From Branchipolynoe longqiensis (lineage: Eukaryota; Annelida; Polychaeta; Phyllodocida; Polynoidae), in NCBI GenBank assembly GCA_030323885.1, contig CM059197.1, forward strand, positions 34,675,884 to 34,739,883: a stretch of 64,000 nucleotides of DNA. The letters run 5' to 3'. The notes beneath the pieces are model-generated. The model was not told the DNA's origin, made no database searches, and was given only the letters and a program-made list of their open reading frames with translations. The stretch's first letter is position 1. Every line of letters begins with the position of its first letter. The translations under genes and the position numbers were made by a program. Shown in pieces: positions 56,055 to 64,000 of this stretch.

Positions 56055-56528
56055 GGGGTGAGCGAATCGGTAAGAGCGCCGACTGGCTTCAAGTGCGGGA
56101 GGTCGTGGGTTCGATCCACAGCCAAATCAAAAGTGATACTTATCGCTACCTCGCCTGGAAGTCGGTATTACTAGGATAGGTCAATGCCTGGTTTGGTCCG
56201 TGTCAGGATAATGTGACTGAGTTGGAAATCAGGTCATGGTGCCAGCGGCCTTGTCCCCCAGTGGGACAGCACTATAGAATCACCATGACTTCGCACTATC
56301 AAAAGTCGGTACCCATCCTGAAATGACCTTAGATGTTTCCAGGATGTAAAACCCCAACAACACAGTAGCAGGCAATGTAACTTGAGTGGGATGTCAGGTC
56401 ACGGTACCAGCAGTCCTGTCTCCTAGCGGAACAGCACTATAAAGTCGCCATTAGTGCGCACAGTCACGAATCGGTACCCGTCCTGGTATGACCATCGATG
56501 TTACCAGGAGGTAAAACTCCAACAAAAT
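56055..56528 (+). mobile_element. SINE family B copy plus a partial second copy
   Basis: The first copy (56055-56355) has a diverged tRNA-like head with B box GGTTCGATCC and the full body. A second body-to-tail piece (56362-56528) follows directly, repeating GGACAGCACTATA/GGAACAGCACTATAAAGTCG and the CGGTACCCRTCCTG-type block. Confidence 0.8.
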
Positions 56529-56767
56529 GCTGTGGGTGAGTTTACAGGCAGTGTCGACAGAGAGTGGGTGATAAGGAGGAGGGGGGGGGGGAGGAGTTTA
56601 GGATGTTAACGCGTCCTCTCCGAATCACTAATTCTCTGGTTAGGCCAAACATAAACAAAATTAGTCATCGTCCCCGCCTATGCCTGAAAAATCACCGGCC
56701 TCTGAATTGTTTGTTTTTTAACTGGTAAAAATGCATCGGGCTAGCGGCAATTGTATTTTTGTATCAA

Positions 56768-56872
56768 TGTTTAAGTCATTGGTTTGACTCGGCCAGGGTT
56801 CGAACCCAGGAGTTCGAATCCCAGGACCTACCAGAATGGGAGGCGGACCCTCAAATCATTCTCCCATCGCAT
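56768..56872 (-). mobile_element. SINE family B, head fragment
   Basis: TTTAAGTCATTGGTTTGACT, GGGTTCGAACCC and GGGAGGCGGACCCTCAAATC only. The GTTCGAA(T/C)CC block is doubled. Confidence 0.8.
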
Positions 56873-57184
56873 ATGGTTACGTATTACCTCTACGTCAAAC
56901 AAATAACAAATTAAAATTAAAATCGTCCGCCCGACCCTGATTTTTATTTCAAAAGGACGATCGTCAATTTTGTTTGTATTTGGCCTTATGAAATAACGGT
57001 GTAGGATTTAGAATTTCAATCCACTTCACACTTTACGTGAGAGTGAGTTAACAGTGCTGTAAGTATTGCAAACCAGGAAAGTAGCTGCAAGGCATTAAGG
57101 CTGCATGTTTCATCTTCAAGATTTTACCGAGTAAAAAGACTAAAGAAGTAATGAAAGAACATTATATTTACACGCAAATATAGT

Positions 57185-58275
57185 GATATAGCGAACGGTA
57201 GACAGGAAGTGTGAACACTTATTTGTCTCTCTTTTTTCTTTCTTTTTGGTACATTAGTTGTCCCAAGCAGGGGAAATCCCAGTCACCGACGACTGGTCTT
57301 CCCCACTCCACTGCTGGGCCCATATGTATGAGCCAATTTTTAACCGTACCATGGTTAAAGAAGGGTCCCGGGTTATCTAAACCCGGAGTTCCAAATGTGT
57401 CACGGGGGATGTATGAGACCAAGGCGTGCGCGGGTTAGCTAACGTTTCAGTTATTTATAGATTTGGGAAATCCCTCTGCATTTGTTGCCATATATTAGGC
57501 TCATATATATTAAATGCTATCATATTTAACAGAATTACATACGCAATAAGTGAAATTTTATCAATTTAACCCTAAATTCGAACCCTTCTTAAGGCTAGAG
57601 CCGCATTGGTGGCGATATTAATAGTTATATTTTCGAATCGACGAACGTAAAGTAAACAAATCGCCACCACCGCCGCATCGACGTCGCTTTCCATACTGGC
57701 GGCGGTGGCGGTTTGTTGACTGTACATTCGTCGATTCGAAAATATAACTATTAATATCGCCGCCAATGCGGCGGTAGCCTTAAGGAGGGTTCAAATTTAG
57801 GGTTAAATTGATCAAATTTCACTTATTGCGTATGTAATTCTGTTAAATATGATCGCATTGAATAGATTTGGCCATAATCGGTGCCTAACCCCACCTTTCG
57901 CATGGGGTTAGGCACCGACTTTAAACTCGCCGAGTTAGTTTAACCCCGACACATACATACAGACTTTTCGCCGCTAACCCGGGAAATCTGCACGACCCAG
58001 GGTTACGACCGCTAACCCGGGCTCATACATATGGGCCCAGCTGGTCGATGGAAAGCCTGAGCCTACACTTTTACCGACCCAAGGGATTTTTAACCTCCCA
58101 CATCACATAGACATGGTATGAGAGCAACCAGCCTTTGATGACGCTGTAAGTTATACACAGCAGTGGAAATCCAAATTGGCAGAGCTGGGGGCACGGGGAA
58201 TCAAACCGCCGACCCTCAGATTAGGAGTCTGACCTAGAAAAAAGTCAGACACTCTAACCACTCCACCACAGAGAA
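57185..58275 (-). mobile_element. SINE family A interrupted by a fold-back element
   Basis: The SINE 3' part (57185-57316, including CAAGCAGGGGAAATCCCAGT) and the rest (58043-58275, including TTTACCGACCCAAGGG and the head at CTAACCACTCCACCACAGAG) are separated by ~720 bp. The split falls inside CCACTGCTGGTCGAT of the consensus. Confidence 0.9.
57314..58042. mobile_element. Fold-back element N nested in SINE A
   Basis: The ends TGGGCCCATATGTATGAGCC and its exact inverse enclose a near-complete palindrome. 57517-57680 (ATATTTAACAGAATTACATA, TTTAACCCTAAATT, TATTAATAGTTATATTTTCG) is inverted at ~57690-57865, centred near 57685. Duplicated SINE letters at the edges are compatible with a short target duplication (2-5 bp, ambiguous). 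Non-coding. Confidence 0.9.
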
Positions 58276-58279
58276 CCAT

Positions 58280-58920
58280 ATATATGGGTTACAAAAAGTT
58301 AAGTCAGATTACCTGTCAGAAGGAAGAGTTCTTGGGATCTGGATGTAGGGTGATTGGTTGTCTGTAAAAAAGCAATAGAAAGGACATAGTCAAGTTGGGG
58401 TAAGAGTTATTTATGTCTTAGACCCAGTTAGCGAAGTGCACTTCACAGTCGTTCAAATTATGTGTGAGCCTAATTGAATCCAAATGCATTCATTTAAGTG
58501 GAATGCGCGGACTTTGATTAATTTTAATATCCTCACCCAAGACGCTGAATCAAATAGTAGATCTTTTAAAATGATTGCATGAAAACTACATCTGTTTTCT
58601 TGTTGCGTCGGGAGAGTTTTTGTTATTAAATTTGATAGCAAATGATTAATATTATCTAGTCAAAGAACGATGTTTAATTTTGACAGCAATTATGCTTCTT
58701 TTTTTTTTTTTACCATTTGGATTCTTTGTCTTTCAATGCTCAGGCAGATAATATGTCACTTTCAAGATGCCAAAGTTTGTGTCCACTCAGCCACTAGTCA
58801 CACCCCTGGCCTTGTTATGACGGTTGGGGTTAAGGCGCGCTGTGGTTTTATGTCTGCCACACCCACCACATGCATTTTTTTACTAACCCAGTTTGCCTAG
58901 GCATACCTTAGCATTTCACC
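58280..58920. other. No gene seen
   Basis: A/T-rich unique sequence with a T run at ~58700-58710. No supported feature. Confidence 0.4.
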
Positions 58921-59065
58921 TAAACCCAAACTATACCGACAGAACCCTTCATATAAAAGCACCTCCATAAGAAAACTAATGTTTTTACCCACAGAACGCG
59001 TAATAAAAAAACATCCATACAGCACAGGATACTCTCCCAAACCAGGTGTAAAATTCCAGGGTGCA

Positions 59066-59144
59066 TGTAAAACGGCTGGAAGACCAGTGGTCCGGCGCTG
59101 ATACTACACTTGTTCTGATGAATAAACACTTGTGAAAAAAAAAA
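59066..59144 (+). mobile_element. Retroelement 3' tail with poly(A), copy 3
   Basis: GGCTGGAAGACCAGTGGTCC, GGCGCTGATACTAC and GATGAATAAACACTT before an A run at 59135-59144. Same tail as at 2341 and 24170. Confidence 0.7.
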
Positions 59145-59149
59145 TAGCT

Positions 59150-59910
59150 AGACCCAAATTGTACCTGCAGAACGCTTAATAAAAAACATCCAAACATCAC
59201 CTCAATAGCTAGACCCAAATTGTATCCACACAATGCTTAATAAAAAAACACCCAAACATCACCTCAATAGCTAGACCCAAACTGTATCCACACAACTCTT
59301 AATAAAAAAACACCCAAACGTCACCTTAATAGCTAGACCCAAATTGTATCCAAACAACGCTTAATATCAAAACACCCAAACATCACCTTAATAGCTAGAC
59401 CCAAATCGTATCCAAACAACGCTTAATAAAAAAATACCCAAACATCACCTCAATAACTAGACCCAAATTGTATCCACACAACGCTTAATATCAAAACACC
59501 CAAACATGACCTCAATAGCTAGACCCAAATTGCATCCACACGATGCTTAATAAAAAAACACCCAAACATCACCTCAATAGCTAGACCCAAACTGTATCCA
59601 CACAATGCTTATTAAAAAAACACCCAAACATCACCTCGATAACTAGACCCAAATTGTATCCACACAATGCTTAATAAGAAAACACCCAAACATCACCTCA
59701 ATAGCTACACCCAAATTGTATCCACACAACGCTTAATGAAAAAACACCCAAACATCACCTCAATAGCTAGACCCAAATTGTATCCACACAACGCTTAATA
59801 AAAAAATACCCAAACATCACCTTGATAACTAGACCCAAATTGTCCCCACAGAACGATGAATAAAAAACCCACCTAAATATCACTTTGATATGTGGACCAA
59901 AATTGTACCC
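59150..59910. repeat. 62-bp satellite, ~12 units
   Basis: Units with CAATAGCTAGACCCAAATTG, TATCCACACAACGCTTAAT and AAAAAAACACCCAAACATCA. Degenerate units may extend back to 58920. Confidence 0.95.
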
Positions 59911-60079
59911 ACAGAGCACTTCAACAATTCTAACTCGTGTAATGATTATGAACTGGTCATTGCCAGATGAATCATTATGTCCTAAATAGACTACATTTAA
60001 CAAACGTCAGAACAGGCACTCCCCCAACAATGACCGTTAAAATATTCTGAACAGTAAACAATTTACCTACCACCACCAG

Positions 60080-60412
60080 ACGGGATGGCCGAATAAGTTT
60101 GAGCGTTCGTCTCCCGTGGTTGTAGACCATTGGATCGTGGGTTCGAACCCTGGTCGAGTCAAACCAATGATTTAAAAATGTATACTTGTCGCTTCCTAGC
60201 CAGGCACTAGGCATTATTAGGATATGGCAAGGACTGGTTGGCTCAGTGTCAAGATAATGTGACTGGGTGGGACATCAGGTCATGGTGCTGGTGGCCTGGT
60301 CTCCCATTGGGGCAGCACTATAAAGTTGCCATGAGTGCACACTGTCACAAGTCGGTACCCGTCCTTATATGACCTTAGATGTTGCTAGGACGTGAAACAA
60401 CAACAAACAAAC
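60080..60412 (+). mobile_element. SINE family B, near full length
   Basis: Head GGGATGGCCGAATAAGTTTG, B box GGTTCGAACCC, full body, and tail GGACGTGAAACAACAACAAA. Confidence 0.9.
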
Positions 60413-60769
60413 CTACCACCATCCCTTCAAATAAAAGAAAAAGGCCAAAAAACCATCAAAATGTATGGTCTAAATTCCTTGCAAATAAGCACAACTTGCG
60501 TAGCTGTTATTTTAGTGGATTTTTGTAGGAATCTGTGTGGAAAGCCGAGGTGGCCGCTTAGTAAGTGGATCCCAGCAAACTTGCGCATACTGCCTCTTCA
60601 AAAAGGTGCTGGGGTAATCGAGGTACTTGGAGAGATGGGTGCAATGCGCAGACGCGCCGATCACCAGCTCCACTTGGGTACCAGGAGAGGGTGTAGTCAC
60701 ACCGGTCCCAAACCCTATATTACTGCTACCGAGGCACCTCCCTAGCAATCCTTCTCGAACACAAGCCTT

Positions 60770-61925
60770 CTCTAGCCCTTCTCCTTCACAGCCCCTCTTA
60801 TGCGCAGTCACTCTCAGACAGTCCCTCTCACACACAGTCCCTCTCACACAGTCCCTCTCACACAGACCCCCTCTCACACACAGACCCTCTCACACACAGT
60901 CCCTCTCACACACAGTCCCTCTCACACAGACCCCCCCCCTCTCATACACAGACCCTCTCACACACAGTCCCTCTCATATAGAGCCCCTCTCACACACAAC
61001 CCTTCTCTTACATAACCCCTCTTCCAAACAGGCGCCCTCACACACATACCCTCTCACGAACAGGCCCTCTCTCACCCAGTCCCTCTCACCCAGTCCCTCT
61101 CACCCAGTCCTTCTCACCTAGTCCCTCTCACCCAGTCCCTCTCACCCAGTCCCTCTCACCCAGTCCCTCTCACCCAGTCCCTCTCACACACAGTCCCTCT
61201 CACATACAGGCCCTCTCAAACACAGACTCTCTCACACACAGCCCTTGTCACACACAACCCCTCTCACACACAGCCCTCTCACGCACAACCCTTCTCTTAC
61301 ATAGTACTTCTTCCAATCCTGACCTCTCACACATACCCTCTCATATCCAGGACCTGTTACAAACTTACATACAGGCCCTCTCACAAATGTTCCCTCTAAC
61401 ACACATACCCTCTCATACACAGGCCCTCTCACACCCAGGCCCTCATACACACAACCCCTCTCACACACAGTCCCTCTCACACAACCACTCAAACACAACC
61501 ACTCACACACTACCACTCACACACAACCCCTCTCACACACAGCCCTCTCACACACAACCCTTCTCTTACAAAGTCCTTCTTCCAAACAGGACTTCTCACA
61601 CACATACCCTCTCAGCACTCGCACACAACCACTCGCACACAACCACTCACGCACAACCACACACACAGCCACTCACAAACAACCACTCACACACAACCAC
61701 TCACACTCAACCACTCACACACAGTCCCTCTCACACAACCACTCACACACAACCACTCACACACAACCACTCACACACAACCACTCACACACAACCACTC
61801 ACACACAACCACTCACACACAAAAACTCTCCAGTCTTGCATGTCTCTCCCTCCCCCCCACACCTCTCCCACACAAAAACTCTCCAGTCTTGCATGTCTCT
61901 CCCCCCCCCCCACCTCTCCCCTACC
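60770..61925. repeat. CTCACACAC minisatellites
   Basis: CCCTCTCACACACAGT units (60800-61600) pass into ACAACCACTCACAC units (61620-61815). A ~50-bp unit with AAAACTCTCCAGTCTTGCAT is duplicated at 61816 and 61874. Reading frames through it are artefacts. Confidence 0.95.
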
Positions 61926-61983
61926 TCCTTTCTGTAAACATGCTCCCAGGCACCACGTGACTCCACCCACAGGATTGTCAAGT

Positions 61984-62290
61984 AGGTAAGGTGCCCCCTT
62001 CCCGTATGGAATGACGTGGATTCGTTACCCAGCTGAGTAAATCCAAAAACCTAACCACAATTGATGGCTGTCGCTAGCTAGCCTGGCAGTCAACATTACT
62101 AGGATAAGACTGGTTTGGTTGATTCAGTGGCAGGATAATGTGACTGACTGAAATGCCACGTGGTATTGCCAATTGCACTGTATCCCAATAATGGCAGCAC
62201 TATAAAACTGCTATCAATGTGTACTGTCACAAGTCGGTACAGTGTGCTGATATGGCCTCATATGTTGCTAGGACGTACTACTCCCGAAAC
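61984..62290 (+). mobile_element. SINE family B, strongly diverged
   Basis: It keeps CAGGATAATGTGACTGA, GGCAGCACTATAAAAC, TGTCACAAGTCGGTAC and TGTTGCTAGGACGTA; the tRNA-like head is barely visible. Confidence 0.7.
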
Positions 62291-62467
62291 TCTCACACAC
62301 GCCAGGCGGAGATTGTTCATTACGAAAGAATGTTCGCAAAAAGTGATCTATCAATCACGTGACCCGAGCATCGACAGTCGTTGAATGCTGCATCGAAGAG
62401 GTAAGCAGTAATTAAGTGATATCAGACTGTAGGTTTGTGCACAAGTCTGAGAGGTGTTGTTTTTGAT

Positions 62468-62818
62468 TAAATTTGCATAGTCAGATGGTTTTGAGTTTCT
62501 GTCATTTTCTGAGATATATGTTAGGTTGGTCATTATAATCTACCTTACTTTAGTTTGAATTAACTGTTACTTTAAATGGTTAACTTTTTAGATATTTGAA
62601 GTGCAAATGTGCAAAATTAATTTTGGCAAGCTTGCCAAAACTCTAATGCCATAGGTTTCTGCAGTAACAGGTTCTATTAAATTGACTCAGTATTCCCTGC
62701 TGAGTGGCGCCAAATGTTTGATAAGTGCAGCAGTATCTATATTAGATATGTATAATCAAATCTAGATAATTGTTTTGGTTTTAAAAATTTGATGTTTTCA
62801 TCAGACTATGCAGCTTTA
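62468..62818 (-). mobile_element. MITE H2
   Basis: Opposite orientation to H1 and collinear over the whole ~350 bp, including TTTTGGCAAGCTTGCCAAAA (~62622-62641). TA at both borders. Confidence 0.9.
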
Positions 62819-62904
62819 AGAACACCGTGGAATAACGACACTGATTCGATGGCGTTGTATCACTGCATGAGAGTCTTTGTCTGTGGTAGCCCAGTGTAGT
62901 TTTT

Positions 62905-63230
62905 TTTAAAGTTTTTAATCTTGGCAACATCTAGGATCATATCAGGATTGGTACCGACTTGTGACAGTGCTCACTCATGGCAACTTTTGAGTACTGCCCT
63001 ATTGGGATAGCAGGCCACTGGCACGATGACCCAACTTCCTACTCAGTCACATTATCCTGACACTGAGCTAGCCAGTCCTTGCACTCTCCTAGTAATGCCA
63101 AGTGCCAAGCTATGTGACGACAGGTGTCAATTTTGTAAGTCATTGGTTTGACTTGACCGGCTTTCGAACCTGCGACTTTCCATATGGGAAGCCTGCACTG
63201 TATCGATTCAGCTAGTGCTTCCGGTTGTGG
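62905..63230 (-). mobile_element. SINE family B copy
   Basis: Reverse orientation from tail (ATCTAGGATCATATCAGGAT) to head (GGCTTTCGAACCTGCGAC). The body block CACATTATCCTGACACTGAG is intact. Confidence 0.85.
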
Positions 63231-63349
63231 CTCCATGTAGATGGTTTGGTCCAACTCAGATGGTGAGGATTCACAGTTAAAGGAGCACAATCCGCATGAA
63301 GCGTAACATTTCTTGTGAACCAACAAAATGAATAATTATATTTTTTTAT

Positions 63350-63590
63350 TTATTTTTGTTGGTACATTGGGTTGTTTAAGCAGGGCAAATTTCAATCACG
63401 GACGATTGGTCTTCCTCATTCCACTGCTCCTTGCCCTATCCTAATAATGCCGAGTGCCTGGCTAGGAAGTGACAAGTATCAATTTTTAAGTCATTGGTTT
63501 GAGTCGACCAGGGTTCGAACCCATGAGCCCACGACCTACCAAACGCGGGAGACGGAGGCTCTAACTCATTCGGCCATCCCGTCTGGTCTA
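63350..63590 (-). mobile_element. Chimeric SINE (B head, A tail)
   Basis: On plus, the SINE A tail (TTGTTGGTACATTGGGTTG, GCAGGGCAAATTTCAATCAC, CTTCCTCATTCCACTGC) is directly followed by SINE B body and head (CCTTGCCCTATCCTAATAAT, TTAAGTCATTGGTTTGAGTC, AGGGTTCGAACCC, CTAACTCATTCGGCCATCCC). The junction equals that at 18195-18400. Confidence 0.85.
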
Positions 63591-63711
63591 TCCAACAATT
63601 CAATCATCTCCAAAGCTAATCAATTTATAACATACCGTATATGTCCCAAAAGACGCAAACTGTGCGAGTGCAGACACATTGATGCGTGTCTATTCAAAGT
63701 TAAAGAATTTC

Positions 63712-63890
63712 ATGGATTTGTTTTTGTTGCGCTTCTGAAATAAAGTGGCATTGTCTTATTTTCTCTGCATTCAATCTGAATATGATCATAAATTTGTATT
63801 TGTTTTTGTTGTGCCTCTGAAATAAAGTGGTATTGTATTATTTTATGTGCATTCAGTCTGAATATGATCGTAAATTTGTGTGTGCTTTCA
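63712..63890. repeat. ~84-bp direct duplication
   Basis: TTTGTTTTTGTTGCGCTTCTGAAATAAAGTGG and the following ~50 bases (TCAATCTGAATATGATC) occur twice. Confidence 0.9.
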
Positions 63891-63902
63891 ATCTTGAAAT
63901 GT

Positions 63903-63924
63903 GGGGGGGGGGGGGGGGGGGGGG
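63903..63924 (+). repeat. Run of 22 G
   Basis: Uninterrupted G run; quadruplex-capable and a likely sequencing or assembly weak point. Confidence 0.95.
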
Positions 63925-64000
63925 TTCTTCTATTGGGTAGCATGCTTCTATTGGGACATATACAGTAATTTGTTTTAACTCTAAGCTAAAGTTAACATTA

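Noticed and set aside
60627..61989. 200- and 164-codon Thr/His/Ser-rich frames
   Set aside because: CTCACACAC minisatellites.

Overview
This window is intergenic or heterochromatin-like DNA from an animal, most likely a marine invertebrate. The evidence is eukaryotic: tRNA-derived SINEs, LINE reverse transcriptase remnants with poly(A) tails, TA-flanked miniature inverted-repeat elements, very large minisatellites, and a gene family I associate with corals, brachiopods, molluscs and hemichordates. A MetaSINE-like copy at 54.17-54.5 kb fits a lophotrochozoan or hemichordate/cephalochordate, but I cannot place the phylum. I found no intact host protein-coding gene in 64 kb. Almost every long open frame is a satellite read-through or a decayed mobile-element gene.

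Layout. 0-2.1 kb: an LTR-like repeat split by a LINE remnant, a SINE and a tRNA-Gln-like gene. 3.06-7.09 kb: the main object, a 4-kb element with ~200-bp terminal inverted repeats and a degraded gene with FEN/XPG-like acidic motifs plus a cysteine-rich CxC region. 8-16.4 kb: minisatellites, duplicated segments, fold-back elements and a 71-bp satellite. 17-23 kb: SINEs, a second LTR-like copy, fold-back elements, a 600-bp pyrimidine tract and nested pogo-like MITEs. 23-33 kb: C-rich arrays, SINEs and two copies of an ATCGATTAAT-ended MITE. 33-40 kb: a 101-bp satellite (33.6-35.2 kb) and a different 101-bp satellite (39.35-40.2 kb) whose units carry CTCF-like motifs, with a 1.3-kb fold-back element between them. 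41-46 kb: a 49-bp satellite, a gag-like pseudogene split by a MITE, a LINE RT fragment, and an exon-like ORF inside a long-TIR element. 47-54 kb: simple repeats and a 3-kb inverted arrangement of minisatellites with a perfect 18-bp hairpin near its centre. 54-64 kb: MetaSINE, further SINEs and MITEs, a fold-back element nested in a SINE, and a 62-bp satellite.

Two themes recur. First, many non-autonomous elements are bounded by TA and start AAGC or a GTCACA-type motif, and their interiors are arrays of a short motif that also occurs in the termini; this suggests that terminal motifs seed internal satellites. Second, one dispersed ~100-bp unit carrying a CTCF-like core occurs singly, in small clusters and as a long array, in both orientations. 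All family names, enzyme roles and binding-site calls rest on motifs read by eye; no database search was possible.
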